Below are positions 25,325-34,950 of a stretch of DNA of 64,000 nucleotides, piece by piece. The stretch lies in contig NZ_CP019791.1 in the NCBI RefSeq assembly GCF_002007645.1, forward strand, positions 868,001 through 932,000, written 5' to 3'. The position numbers were made by a program, and so were the translations under genes. The stretch is from Anaerohalosphaera lusitana. Its GTDB lineage: Bacteria; Planctomycetota; Phycisphaerae; Sedimentisphaerales; Anaerohalosphaeraceae. Numbering within the stretch: position 1 is the stretch's first letter; each line of letters opens with the position of its first letter. The notes under the pieces were generated by a model. It saw only the letters and a list, made by a program, of their open reading frames with translations, had not been told where the DNA came from and searched no databases.

Positions 25325-26563
25325 CTAATCGGCTGTTGTGTTTGTCGGGGTAGCGGTTGGTTTTTGGGGTTTGTCTTTTATGATCGCGATGGGGCCTTTG
25401 CCGTGGGTTATTTTGGCGAGTTGTTTTTTGTTGGGGTCGTAGATGCAGATCTGGTCGCCTCTTAGATACTTGAGGTTGAAGGGGTAGATGCCGAGTTGGA
25501 AAAGGGCCTTGTCCGTGGGGAGGTGGGTTGCGTTTTTTGGTAGCCAGCCGCCGAAGGGTGTGGTGAAGGCGACTCTTTCGCTTTGCTCGGTTTTTGTGTT
25601 CTTTGCGGTGAGGCCCATGAGGGACCAGATGCTTGTTTTAAATTTCCAAGGGCTGGACTGGGCTGGTCCGAGTTTCGGGACATCTGTCGGGCTGAACCAA
25701 TAGCGTGTGCGGTACTCTTCGAGGTCATGTTCGAGGTCGCGTTCGGTCGGGGCGGCGGTTTTTGTGAATGACTCGGCGATGAGTATAGTTTCTGAGTCGC
25801 GGTAGTCCTTGTCGGACGTGATGCATGCATAGAGGTCATAGGTGCCGTCGTTGTTTTCTGAGTGGCGGACGAAGAGGTAGTCGCCGTAGCCTTTGGAGTT
25901 GAGGTCGAAGGTTTTGGAGGGTGCGGCATCCGCGGTGAGTGAACGAGAGTATACATCGCCGTCATCAGAGGATATATAATACATAGTGACGTGCTGGGGG
26001 AGGGACATTTCGGATAAATCCACGATCTGGTTATCGGTATAAAGGTTTGCAGTTGAGGTGAGTGAATACCAGCCGAAGATTATAAAATGTGATATTGTTT
26101 GAACGATGAGCGTGCCCTTGAGGGAGCGGGGGAGCCAGCGGGGTTTGCGCCAGAAGCTGAGGGCGACGAAGGGGTATTCGAGCAAAAGCGTGAGAATGTA
26201 GGTGAGGGCGACCATTTTCCAGAAGTAGGGCCAGACCTGCGAGAGGCCGAGTGACTGGGTGGGTATTAAATCGTATATTATAAAAACGCCTGCCCAGGCG
26301 GAGAGATAGTTGGCCAGTATCATGAGGATGACGGCGAGGTTCTTTTTGGTTTTGAAAAAATGGACGAGCAGGAGGCCTTCGAAGATGCCCAGGAAAAGAT
26401 TACCGAAGAACAGGTGGAGGAAGCTGGACCACATGAGCGGTGTGCCGGAGTTTGCGTGGGCGGTGGAGGTTATGGCGAGGATGAGGGCTACTGGGAGGAT
26501 GGTCTGTTTTCTGCTCGTGATGGTGATCTTGGTGAGCTTGCGAGTATTGTTTTGTTCAGGCAT
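25325..26563 (-). CDS. Multi-pass membrane protein of unknown function
   Basis: 412 aa from the ATG at 26563, which overlaps the preceding small gene by 8 nt (ATGCCTGA). Upstream in-frame starts exist. The N-terminus may be a signal peptide ending STAHA. Then come four or five membrane helices (GNLFLGIFEGLLLVHFF, VILMILANYLSAWAGVFIIYDL, MVALTYILTLLLEYPFVALSFW, GTLIVQTISHFIIFGWYSL) and a ~220-residue soluble part rich in Asp, Ser and Thr, with a Pro/Thr-rich tail. I do not recognise a family. The sense strand is C/A-rich (many ACC, CCA, ACA codons), reflecting strand skew. Confidence 0.6.
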   Translation of the reverse strand: MPEQNNTRKLTKITITSRKQTILPVALILAITSTAHANSGTPLMWSSFLHLFFGNLFLGIFEGLLLVHFFKTKKNLAVILMILANYLSAWAGVFIIYDLIPTQSLGLSQVWPYFWKMVALTYILTLLLEYPFVALSFWRKPRWLPRSLKGTLIVQTISHFIIFGWYSLTSTANLYTDNQIVDLSEMSLPQHVTMYYISSDDGDVYSRSLTADAAPSKTFDLNSKGYGDYLFVRHSENNDGTYDLYACITSDKDYRDSETILIAESFTKTAAPTERDLEHDLEEYRTRYWFSPTDVPKLGPAQSSPWKFKTSIWSLMGLTAKNTKTEQSERVAFTTPFGGWLPKNATHLPTDKALFQLGIYPFNLKYLRGDQICIYDPNKKQLAKITHGKGPIAIIKDKPQKPTATPTNTTAD

Positions 26564-26846
26564 TTGTTGACTCTGGGTTTTGCGGGTGGTTTTCATTTAA
26601 ATTTTGCGGTTGCAGGGTTTGTTTGATGCCAGCGGCGGCTCCTATCAGGATCATTGTGATTCCGCCGAGGATGCAGGCTGTATCTGCGTATTCGGGCATA
26701 GGTGCTGAAATGCGAACGTTAATGTCCTTTTTAAGCTGGGTCGCTGACTGTGATACCAGGTGTGTGACCAAGTCGTTGTGGATATAGGGAACTGTGATAA
26801 GAAAAGTGCCGCAGATTATGAGAGTGACGGCGATGGATGATTTCAT
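26556..26846 (-). CDS. Small two-helix membrane protein, unknown
   Basis: 96 aa from the ATG at 26846, preceded by CGAGGAGAAAAT. Two hydrophobic segments (SIAVTLIICGTFLITVPYI and YADTACILGGITMILIGAAAG) flank a ~30-residue polar loop. The tail is Asn/Pro-rich. It overlaps the following membrane gene by 8 nt, so the two are probably co-translated. No family recognised. Confidence 0.6.
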   Translation of the reverse strand: MKSSIAVTLIICGTFLITVPYIHNDLVTHLVSQSATQLKKDINVRISAPMPEYADTACILGGITMILIGAAAGIKQTLQPQNLNENHPQNPESTNA

Positions 26847-26988
26847 ATTTTCTCCTCGTTTGAGTTTTGTTGTAGTGGATGCAATATAGCTTTTGTGTGT
26901 CGTGGTTGTCAAGGTTTTTTGGTGTTTTCATCACAAAACGCGAAGGTCATGAAGGGTGAGAAGGGGAAAGAAGTTTTCTTGTTATGGG

Positions 26989-27835
26989 TGAGCCAGCTTT
27001 ATTGAGCGTTTGAGATCGCCACGTCGCTTCGCTCCTCGCGATGACAGGTTTTTACGTTTTTGCGTCATGGTTTTTGTGCAGGGCGGGTAGGGTTGTGGCT
27101 GTTTTGTACGTGCATGCGTGCTCGTTTTGTTCTCATGGTCCGCCTGGGGCGGACGGCAGGCGTTGGGTTAATGTGGCTTAGGACGAGCTAGCTTTATTGT
27201 ACGGTTGAGATCGCCACGTCGTCTTCGGCTCCTCGCGATGACAGGTTTTTACGTTTTTGCGTCATGGTTTTTGTGCGGGGCGGGTAGGGTTGTGGGTGTA
27301 TTGGACGTGCATGCTCGCTCGTTTTGTTCTCTGGGTACGTCTGGGGCAGATGGCAGGCGTTGGGTTAATGTGGCTTAGGACGAGCCAGCGTTATTGAACG
27401 TTTGAGATCGCCACGTCGCTTCGCTCCTCGCGATGACAGGTTTTTACGTTTTTGCGACATGGTCGTTATATAGGATGGGCAGGCTTGTGGTTGCTTTGGG
27501 CGTGCATGCGCACTCGTTTTGTTCTCTTGGTCCGCCTGCGGCGGATGACAGGAGTCGGGTTAATGTGGCTTAGGACGAGCTAGCTTTATTGTACGGTTGA
27601 GATCGCCACGGCGCCTTCGGCTTCTCGCGATGACAGGTTTTTACGTTTTTGCGACATGGTCGTTCTGCGGGGTGGGTAGGCTTGTGGCTGCTTTGGGCGT
27701 GCATGCGCACTCGTTGTGTTCTCTTGGTCCGCCTGCGGCGGATGACAGGGGTCGGGTTAATGTGGCTTAGGACGAGCTATCTTTATTGTACGGTTGAGAT
27801 CGCCACGGCGCCTTCGGCTTCTCGCGATAACAGAA
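26989..27835 (+). repeat. Tandem array of a ~196-bp repeat unit
   Basis: TGAGATCGCC recurs at 27011, 27206, 27403, 27598 and 27795, giving periods of 195, 197, 195 and 197 bp. Each unit contains a type A palindrome, CAGGTTTTTACGTTTTTGCG, a GTGCATGCG segment, a type B GGTCCGCCTGCGGCGGATGA and GTTAATGTGGCTTAGGACGA. The array lies in the 1.4-kb gap between the divergent small membrane gene and proS. No gene was seen there. Confidence 0.9.
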
Positions 27836-27974
27836 CCGGGGGGGGCTCGCGTTTTTTTGACTTTATGCTTTTGGTGAGCGTGCTGCTGTTATTGCGTTAG
27901 TTTGCGGTTTGTGTTGTGTTCTATGGGCCTGTCTGAGTGGGATGATAACGGATGAGTTATGCGTTTGAGGGAGT

Positions 27975-28030
27975 AGCCAGCTTTATTGGATGTTTGGGAT
28001 CGCCACGTCGCTTCGCTCCTCGCGATGACA
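27975..28030 (+). repeat. Dispersed repeat, single type A copy
   Basis: AGCCAGCTTTATTGG...GATCGCCACGTCGCTTCGCT...GATGACA, plus orientation, outside the tandem array and 200 bp before proS. Confidence 0.8.
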
Positions 28031-28232
28031 AAAGGGAAAAGAGGGGGTCGGTTTGTTGTGGTTTTGGGGGCTGGATGTGGGAGTATTGGCTTGCAAATGC
28101 GGGGTTTTGGGGCTATATTCTGGGTTTGTATGTCGTTTCGGCGGCAGGGTTTAGTTTTTCGTTTATATAGTATTGAATCTATGTTCGGGGCCGGGTTATT
28201 GCGGTCCGTTTTTGATTTTGCAAGGAGAATTC

Positions 28233-29978
28233 ATGCGTTACAGCAAGGCACTTATACCTACGGTCAAGGAAACACCTTCGGATGCGGAGATAGTCAGTCA
28301 TCAGTTGATGCTGCGGGCGGGGCTGATGCGGAAGATCGCGAGCGGGACGTATATGTATCTGCCAGCGGGTATGCGGGTGCTTAACAAGGTGATGAATATC
28401 GTGCGGGAGGAGATGGACAGGTCCGGGGCGCAGGAGAGTCTTGCGCCGTGTGTGCATCCGATCGAGCTGTGGCAGCAGACGGGTCGGGACGTGGATTACG
28501 GTGAGACGCTGGGGACGTTTACGGATCGGCACGGGCGGGGGAACGTGCTGGCGCCGACGGCTGAGGAGGCGTTTACGTTTCTGGGAGCGAGCGAGATCAA
28601 TTCGTACAAGCAGTTGCCGTTGAATCTGTATCAGATCAGCTTTAAGTATCGCGATGAGTTTCGGCCGAGGTTCGGTGTGCTGCGGTCGCGTGAGTTTATC
28701 ATGAAGGATGCGTACAGTTTTCATCCGGACGATGAGTGTCTGCAGAAGACGTATATGGAAATGTATGATGCGTATTGCAGGATATTTGAGCGGGCGGGCG
28801 TGGATTATGTGATCGTCGAGGCGGAGACGGGTGAGATGGGCGGAAGCGGGTCGCATCAGTTTACCGTGCCCTGTGAGAACGGCGAGGATGTGATCGTTTA
28901 TACGGAAGAAGGCGGGCGGGCGTGGAACATCGAGAAGGCGCCGGTCGATCCCCCTGTGAAGGTTGAGGCGGTAGATGTGGGTGCGATGGAGGATGTGCAT
29001 ACGCCGGGCGTTGGGACGATCGAGGAGGTTTGCAGGTTCTTGAAGACGCAGGCGAGCGAGATGATCAAGACGCTGATACTGAAGACGGCGGAGGGGGAAG
29101 TCGTGGGCGTTCTGCTGCGGGGCGATCATGAGCTGAACGACGAGAAGATCACGCAGTTGCTGGGCGGGGTCGGTTATGAGATGGCGGACGATGCGACGGT
29201 GTTCGATGTGACGGGTGCGGCGGTTGGGTTTGCAGGGCCGGTGGGACTGGCTGAGAACGTGAGCCGGGTGTTCGTGGATCCGGGGGTTGCTGCGATGGGC
29301 GCGGGGATCAGCGGTGCGAACAAGACTGACTATCATGTGAAGAATGTTGTGCCGGGGCGCGACTTTGCGATCGAGGGCGAGAAGGTACAGGTTGCGGATG
29401 TGCGGAACGCGGTTGAGGGTGATACGTATGACGGTAAGCCTTTGAAGTTCAAACGTGGGATCGAGGTTGGGCAGGTGTTCAAGCTGGGCACGAAATACAG
29501 CGAGAAGCTCGGGGCGAAGTTCCTGGATGCGGACGGGGTTGAGAAGCCTTGCCTGATGGGATGCTATGGTATTGGGATCAACAGGATCATGGCGAGTGCG
29601 ATCGAGCTGGGCAATGACGATAACGGGATCATCTGGCCGATCAGTATCGCGCCGTGGGAGGTGATCATTACGCTGGCCGGTGCGACGGACGAGATCGTGG
29701 AAGCGGGCGAGAAGCTGTATAACGAGTTGACGGCGGCGGGGGTTGAGGTGCTGCTGGATGATCGTGATGTGCGTGCGGGCGTGAAGTTCAAGGATGCGGA
29801 TCTGCTGGGGATACCGGTGCGGGTGACGATCGGGAAGAAGAGCCTGGCGGATGGTAAGGTCGAGATGAAGCTGCGGACGGCGAGTGAGCGTGAGGATATG
29901 GAGCTGGACAAGGCGAGCGAGGAGGTTGCTGGGCTGGTGAAGACGATGAAGGCTGAGCTGGCGGAGGGGAAGGAGTAG
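28233..29978 (+). CDS. proS: Prolyl-tRNA synthetase, bacterial type
   Basis: Charges tRNA-Pro. It is 581 aa from the ATG at 28233, which has an AGGAG site. The frame is open 60 nt upstream, but family proteins begin MRYSK. Class II motifs are present (FRPRFGVLRSREFIMKDAYSFH as motif 2), a YbaK-like editing insertion occupies about residues 220-400, and the C-terminal anticodon-binding domain (PWEVIITLAGA...GVEVLLDDRDVRAGVKFKDADLLGIPVRVTIG) is complete. Confidence 0.96.
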   Translation: MRYSKALIPTVKETPSDAEIVSHQLMLRAGLMRKIASGTYMYLPAGMRVLNKVMNIVREEMDRSGAQESLAPCVHPIELWQQTGRDVDYGETLGTFTDRHGRGNVLAPTAEEAFTFLGASEINSYKQLPLNLYQISFKYRDEFRPRFGVLRSREFIMKDAYSFHPDDECLQKTYMEMYDAYCRIFERAGVDYVIVEAETGEMGGSGSHQFTVPCENGEDVIVYTEEGGRAWNIEKAPVDPPVKVEAVDVGAMEDVHTPGVGTIEEVCRFLKTQASEMIKTLILKTAEGEVVGVLLRGDHELNDEKITQLLGGVGYEMADDATVFDVTGAAVGFAGPVGLAENVSRVFVDPGVAAMGAGISGANKTDYHVKNVVPGRDFAIEGEKVQVADVRNAVEGDTYDGKPLKFKRGIEVGQVFKLGTKYSEKLGAKFLDADGVEKPCLMGCYGIGINRIMASAIELGNDDNGIIWPISIAPWEVIITLAGATDEIVEAGEKLYNELTAAGVEVLLDDRDVRAGVKFKDADLLGIPVRVTIGKKSLADGKVEMKLRTASEREDMELDKASEEVAGLVKTMKAELAEGKE

Positions 29979-30000
29979 GTTGGTTAGGATGCGGGGGGGG

Positions 30001-30401
30001 GACTCGCAAGGAGTCGCTTCGCGACAGCTATTTTATGCTGGGTCCCGGGTCAAGCCCGGGATGACAACATGGGTCGCCGCTCGCGTTTTTTGCGCCATGG
30101 TTGTTTTGCTGGGCGCGTTAGCGGGATGCTGTTGAGAGCGTGCATGCGTGCTAGTGATGTTCTCTGGGTCCGCCTGCGGCGGATGGCGGGCGTCGGGTTG
30201 GTGCTCGCGTTTTGTTTTTGGCTGCATGCGTTTGGTTAGCGTGCTGTTGTTATCGAATTCGTTTTGCGGTTGGCGTTACGTTCTCTGGATCCCAAATCAA
30301 GTTTGGGATGACAGACTTTGCGCTATGCGGTTGACGTTTTAAAATATGAAGTCGCTTTGCGAGGGCTGTTTTATGCTGGGTCCGCCTTCGGCGGATGACA
30401 G
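30001..30401 (+). repeat. Composite dispersed repeat cluster
   Basis: Plus orientation after proS. Type C (GACTCGCAAGGAGTCGCTTC), a CCCGGGTCAAGCCCGGGATG unit, the CGCCATGGTTG...GTGCATGCGTGC segment, type B (GGTCCGCCTGCGGCGGATGG), then further C/B copies up to the DUF4416 gene. This fills nearly all of the 431-bp gap. Confidence 0.85.
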
Positions 30402-30409
30402 TTTTTTGA

Positions 30410-30991
30410 GTGATGCTGTTGTTTTTTGCAGGTGAGAGATTGTGGGAAGTTGGTCGGCCTGAGCCGGTAAAGTTGATAGTTGGGATATTGGGGGCGGATG
30501 AGGAGTGTCTGCGCTTTGCGCGGGAGCGGGTGGAGGACGAGTTCGGGGAGCTGGATTTTGTGAGCGAGGTGTGGGCGTTCGATCAGACGCGATATTATGA
30601 GGACGAGCTGGGGGAGCGGCCTTTGCGGCAGTTCGTTAGTGTGGGTGAGCTGGTCGATCCGGGGAGGCTTGCGGGGATAAAGCATGCGGCGAACGATATG
30701 GAGCGGGAGCTGGCGGATGAGGTCGGGGGTGAGCTGGGGCGGCCTGTGAATCTGGATCCGGGGTACTTGGAGCCGGCGAAGCTGGTGCTGGCGTCGACGA
30801 AGAATTTTGCGCATCGGATTTATATCGGCGAGGGGATGTATGCGGAGATTACGCTGGGGTATCGGCGAGGTGAGTGGCTGGGGTTTGAGTACAGTTTTCC
30901 GGATTACAAGGGCGGGCGGTATCATGCGTTTTTGAGCAAGGTGCGTGCTCGGCTGGTGGAGCAGTTGCGGGAGATGCGGCGCGGTGGGTGA
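30410..30991 (+). CDS. DUF4416 family protein
   Basis: 193 aa. It shows the family's conserved run: PVKLIVGILGADEE, VWAFDQTRYYEDELG, RQFVSVGELVDPGRLAGIKHAAN, VNLDPGYLEPAKLVLASTKNFAHRIYIGEGMYAEITLGY and FPDYKGGRYHAFLSKVR. The function of the family is unknown to me. The start is uncertain: ATG 30410 abuts a repeat element and lacks a ribosome site, and TTG ~30440 is an alternative beginning closer to the conserved PVKL. A repeat cluster follows. Confidence 0.82.
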   Translation: MMLLFFAGERLWEVGRPEPVKLIVGILGADEECLRFARERVEDEFGELDFVSEVWAFDQTRYYEDELGERPLRQFVSVGELVDPGRLAGIKHAANDMERELADEVGGELGRPVNLDPGYLEPAKLVLASTKNFAHRIYIGEGMYAEITLGYRRGEWLGFEYSFPDYKGGRYHAFLSKVRARLVEQLREMRRGG

Positions 30992-31020
30992 GGCGTAATG
31001 TTTTGCGGCTGGCGTTTTGT

Positions 31021-31391
31021 GGGGACTCGCGGCTGGGTCGCCGCTCGCGTTTTTTGGGCGTGCTTGTGGGTGATTGGCGTGGTATATTGGGGGTGGAGTG
31101 TTGCGGCTGGCGTTGCGTGGGGACTCGTGTGGAGTCGCTTCGCGACGGTTTTTTTATGCTGGGTCCCGGATCGGGGTCCGGGATGACAACCTGAGTCGAC
31201 GCTCGCGTTTTTTGGCGTGCATGTGTTTTGGGGGCGTGGTATATAGGTGTGTGTGATGCTGCGGCTGGCGTTGCGTTCTCTGGGTCCGTCTTCGGCGGAT
31301 GACAGGTGTAGAAGGTTTATGCGTTGGACGGTCCGTGGAAAGTCGTCGGCTTTGAGATCACCACGTCGCCTTCGGCTCCTCGCGATGACAG
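31021..31391 (+). repeat. Composite dispersed repeat cluster
   Basis: Plus orientation between the DUF4416 gene and the wecA-like gene. Two type C units with GTCGCCGCTCGCGTTTTTTG, a CCCGGATCGGGGTCCGGGAT unit, type B and a terminal type A (GATCACCACGTCGCCTTCGG...GCGATGACA). It fills most of the 482-bp gap. Confidence 0.85.
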
Positions 31392-31473
31392 AGAATGGAG
31401 TGGTCGATTTGGGCCGTCATGTATGGTTGCATTAGTTACATAATAGACAGTTGAATAAGTCTGGGAGGCCGAA

Positions 31474-32577
31474 TTGGCTACTGTTATCGTTGGGATAGTT
31501 GTTGGTGTTTGCGGGTTTTTGGTGTCGGCTGGGGGGACTGTGCTGGTGCGGCGTGGTGCGGTGCGGCGGGATTTTGTTGCTCGGCCTGTGGCGGATCGTT
31601 ATCATCGGACGATCATTCCGCTGGGGGGAGGGATCGCGATATTCTGGACGATGGCGCTGCTGCTGGGAGGTGGGCTGGCGGTTACGGCTTGGGCGGAGGT
31701 GCTTGGGCTGGAGAAAATTTTGGGTGAGGGGTTGATGGTGCATCGGGAAGGGTTTCTGGATACGGCTGGGGTGCTGGGCGTCGTGCTGGGATGTGCGGCG
31801 GTGCTGCATGTGATGGGGCTGGTGGATGACGTGAAGGGTTTGGGCTGGGGAGTGAAGCTGGGGGTGCAGTTTGCGGCGGCGTTTGCGGCGGCGTATTTTG
31901 GTGATGTGCGGGTAGAGCTGTTTATCGAGAGCAGGGTCGTGACGGCGGGGCTGAGTGCGTTCTGGATCGTGCTGATAATCAACGCGTTCAATTTCCTGGA
32001 CAACATGGACGGGCTGAGTGCGGGGATCGCGTTTATCGCGACGGGTGTGCTGCTGGTGGCGGCGGTGTATTCGGAGCAGTTTTTTGTGGGGGCGCTGGCG
32101 ATAGCGTTTATGGGGGCGCTTGGCGGGTTTTTATGGCACAACTTTCCGCCTGCGAAGATATTCATGGGGGATGCGGGGTCGCTGGTGGTTGGATTTTTCG
32201 TGGCGACGCTGACGCTGAAGACGACTTATTATCACGAGGAGACGGGGGGCGGACTGTATGCGGTGTTTATGCCGTTGGTGGTTATGGCGGTTCCTTTGTA
32301 TGATTTTATAAGCGTGACGGTGCTGCGGATAAGCCAGGGAAAGAGTCCGTTTGTTGGTGATACGCAGCATTTTTCGCATCGGCTGAAGAGACGGGGGTTG
32401 AGCGATGTGCAGACGGCTGGTACGCTGTACCTGGCGACGCTGTGCACGGGAATCGGCGCGATATTTTTGTGGCAGGTGGATATTGCGGGGGCGGTGCTGA
32501 TATTCGCGCAGACGGTGATGATACTGGCTATAATCGCGATCATGGAAGCGACGGGAAAAGGAAACGCTGAGGGATAG
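31474..32577 (+). CDS. Undecaprenyl-phosphate sugar-1-phosphate transferase (WecA/TagO/MraY superfamily)
   Basis: Polytopic enzyme that loads a sugar-1-phosphate onto undecaprenyl phosphate to begin a surface glycan. It is 367 aa with about ten membrane helices. Catalytic signatures: GLVDDVKGLGW (D118, D119), NAFNFLDNMDGLSAG (D176, D179), FMGDAGSL and a late HFSHRL. The lack of MraY-specific sequences and the neighbouring O-antigen ligase gene suggest the WecA/TagO branch. The start is TTG, supported by GGGAGG 6 nt upstream. The next gene follows after 2 nt. Confidence 0.88.
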   Translation: MATVIVGIVVGVCGFLVSAGGTVLVRRGAVRRDFVARPVADRYHRTIIPLGGGIAIFWTMALLLGGGLAVTAWAEVLGLEKILGEGLMVHREGFLDTAGVLGVVLGCAAVLHVMGLVDDVKGLGWGVKLGVQFAAAFAAAYFGDVRVELFIESRVVTAGLSAFWIVLIINAFNFLDNMDGLSAGIAFIATGVLLVAAVYSEQFFVGALAIAFMGALGGFLWHNFPPAKIFMGDAGSLVVGFFVATLTLKTTYYHEETGGGLYAVFMPLVVMAVPLYDFISVTVLRISQGKSPFVGDTQHFSHRLKRRGLSDVQTAGTLYLATLCTGIGAIFLWQVDIAGAVLIFAQTVMILAIIAIMEATGKGNAEG

Positions 32578-32579
32578 AC

Positions 32580-34862
32580 ATGACGAAAGCGGCGGTGAAG
32601 AAACGGTTAGAGATCGAGCAAACAGGCGGCGGGCTGAAGGCGGTCGAGTGGGTGGTGATGGCGTGTTTTGCGGCGGTTGTGGGGGTTCGGGGGACGATCG
32701 TGGAGAGTCCGCATATTCGGCAACTCGATCCGGCGAACATAGTGGGGAACGAGGGGGCGAGTCTGATCATATCGGCGGTGGTTCTGTGCGGGGTTGCAGT
32801 CTGGGTGTTCGGTGTTTGGATGCGCGGGTTGCGGGGGTATCGGCTGACTGGTATGGAAGCGGGGGTTGGATTGTTCGTGCTGGCTGGGTTGGCTGCGACG
32901 GCGGCGGCGTCGGATAAGCGAGCGTCGATGACGGATGTGATCACGGTGGTGTGTCCGATGCTTGCGGCGATGGTGCTGGTGCAGGTGATGGATCGCGGGT
33001 CGAAGGTGCGGGTGATGCTGTGGGTGCTGGTTGCGGTGGGGTTCGTGAATGCGTATCAGTGCGCGGATCAGTGGATGAGCAGCAATGAGATGATGATCGA
33101 GCAGTACGAGGAGAATCCGCAGGTGCAGTTGGAGAAGCTGGGGATCGAGGAGGGGACGCTGGAGCAGTGGCAGTATGAGCATCGGCTGTACAGTAAGGAT
33201 GTGAAGGGTTTTTTTACGACGGGCAATTCGGCGGGAGCGTTTTTTCTGATGGCAATCGCGGGGGTTGGGACGCTGGCGATGGCTGGTGCGGGTAAGGAGG
33301 ATCGGCTGCGTGTGCCTGTGTATGCGGTACTTGTGGTTGCGTTGGCTGGGGGGCTGGTGCTGACGCAGAGTAAGGGGGCGATAGGCGGGACGCTGATAGC
33401 GGGATTTCTGGCGGCGGTCGGGTATAAGATGGGCGGTCGGCTGAGGAAGTATCGGGGTTTGATCGCGGCGATGGTTGCGGTTGCGGTGTTGGTCGGTGCG
33501 GGTGTGATCACGTGGTACGGGATGGAGCATGGGCGGCTGCCGGGCGGGAACAGTATGCTGGTGCGATGGCAGTACTGGGTCGGAGCTGCGCGGATGTATG
33601 CGGAGCATGCGTGGGTCGGCGTGGGCGGTGGAAATTTTTCGGATTACTATACGCATTACAAGATAGCGGCGGCGCCGGAGACGGTGAAGGATCCGCACAA
33701 CTTTTTGCTGAGTCTGCTGACGCAGTACGGGCCGGTGGGGATGATCGGTTTTGCGGCGGCGGTGCTGGGGCCGATGTGGATGGTGACGGGGAGACGCGAG
33801 CAGGCGGGCGAGAGGAAGAGCAAGTGGGCGTTGAGTTTGCGGGGTGCGGCCGTGCTGGGCGGTGTTGTTGCAGTGGTGCTGCTGTCGATTCGGCCCGCGG
33901 TGTTGAGTATAGAGGGTGCTCGGAATTTGGGGGAACTTTTGTATGGGATCGTGTATCTGCATTTGCTGCCGGTGATGTTTTTTGCGATCGGATTTTTGAT
34001 GCTTTGGGCGGGAGCGTACAAGGGCGGATGGGATAAGGAGGGGAAGCGGTTGAGCGGGCTGTTGATGTGGTGCGCGATCGCGGGGGTGTTGGCGCATAAT
34101 CTGATCGACTTTGCGATATTTGAGCCTGGGGTGGCAATGGCGATGTGGGTATTGGTTGCGTGTATGGTGAGTGTGTGGAGGATGGATGCGGCGGGGAAGG
34201 AATGGCGGATGCCGGGGCGAGGGCGGAGCAGGTTCGTGGTTGGCGGTGCTGCGTTCGTGGTGTTCGTTGCGGTGATGATTGTGGGTGTGGTCTGGCCGGT
34301 GCGTGCGGGTATGACGGTGCAGGAGGCGCTGCGGAGGCCGAGGCAGACACTGGGGCTGCTGGAGCGGGCGAGCGAGATGGATGTGCTCAGCGGGCGTGCG
34401 GCGAATGTGGCTGGGCGGGCGAGTCTGCAGTACAGTAAGAATGCACCGAATGAAGAGATCGAGCGGCGGCTGGTGGGGAACGCGATTGCGAGTTTCGAGG
34501 AGGCGACCGAGCGGACGCCGGCGAGCTACAAGAATTATAACGGGCTTGCGGAGGCGTATCTGCGGATGGGGCAGATCGATGAGAATGCGAGCGAGGAGTG
34601 GCAGCGGAAGGCGTATGAGGCGATGGAGGATGTGCTGGCGCGGTATCCTGGTTCGGGGGAGTATCAGCTTCGGGCGGGAAAGATCGCGGATGAACTTGGG
34701 ATGGAGGAGCAGGCGGTGGAGCATTACGCGAAGGCGGTGCGGATCGAGGATGCGTATCGTGAGCAGTTTCGGGTGATGTATCCGGGGCAGGAGATATTCA
34801 GTCGGCTGGGTGATGAGGGGTACGAGTTGGCGAAAAGGCGGGTAAGGGAGTTGTGCGAGTAG
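32580..34862 (+). CDS. O-antigen ligase/polymerase-like membrane protein with C-terminal TPR region
   Basis: 760 aa. The first ~560 residues hold about a dozen hydrophobic helices with O-antigen ligase (Wzy_C) features: FFTTGNSAGAFFLMAIAGVGTL, LTQSKGAIGGTLIAGF, VGVGGGNFSDYYTHYK and PHNFLLSLLTQYGPVGMIGF. The C-terminal ~200 residues are soluble and TPR-like (SFEEATERTPASYKNYNGLAEAYLRMG). The family joins or polymerises lipid-linked glycans at the periplasmic face. The coupled wecA-like gene supports a role in surface polysaccharide synthesis. The substrate is unknown. Confidence 0.82.
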   Translation: MTKAAVKKRLEIEQTGGGLKAVEWVVMACFAAVVGVRGTIVESPHIRQLDPANIVGNEGASLIISAVVLCGVAVWVFGVWMRGLRGYRLTGMEAGVGLFVLAGLAATAAASDKRASMTDVITVVCPMLAAMVLVQVMDRGSKVRVMLWVLVAVGFVNAYQCADQWMSSNEMMIEQYEENPQVQLEKLGIEEGTLEQWQYEHRLYSKDVKGFFTTGNSAGAFFLMAIAGVGTLAMAGAGKEDRLRVPVYAVLVVALAGGLVLTQSKGAIGGTLIAGFLAAVGYKMGGRLRKYRGLIAAMVAVAVLVGAGVITWYGMEHGRLPGGNSMLVRWQYWVGAARMYAEHAWVGVGGGNFSDYYTHYKIAAAPETVKDPHNFLLSLLTQYGPVGMIGFAAAVLGPMWMVTGRREQAGERKSKWALSLRGAAVLGGVVAVVLLSIRPAVLSIEGARNLGELLYGIVYLHLLPVMFFAIGFLMLWAGAYKGGWDKEGKRLSGLLMWCAIAGVLAHNLIDFAIFEPGVAMAMWVLVACMVSVWRMDAAGKEWRMPGRGRSRFVVGGAAFVVFVAVMIVGVVWPVRAGMTVQEALRRPRQTLGLLERASEMDVLSGRAANVAGRASLQYSKNAPNEEIERRLVGNAIASFEEATERTPASYKNYNGLAEAYLRMGQIDENASEEWQRKAYEAMEDVLARYPGSGEYQLRAGKIADELGMEEQAVEHYAKAVRIEDAYREQFRVMYPGQEIFSRLGDEGYELAKRRVRELCE

Positions 34863-34950
34863 GTTGTCGCGGATGGCAATTGGGCGAGCTTTGTGTTATA
34901 ATGGTTGGAAGCTATTTCAAAGCTCAGAGTTGTTTTAGCGGGGAATTATT

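Noticed and set aside
28179-29336. 385-codon frame antisense to proS
   Set aside because: Shadow of proS, with composition typical of antisense translation.
32607-34724. 705-codon frame antisense to the O-antigen ligase gene
   Set aside because: Arg/His/Pro-rich translation typical of the antisense of a GC-rich coding region. The sense frame has clear membrane helices and motifs.
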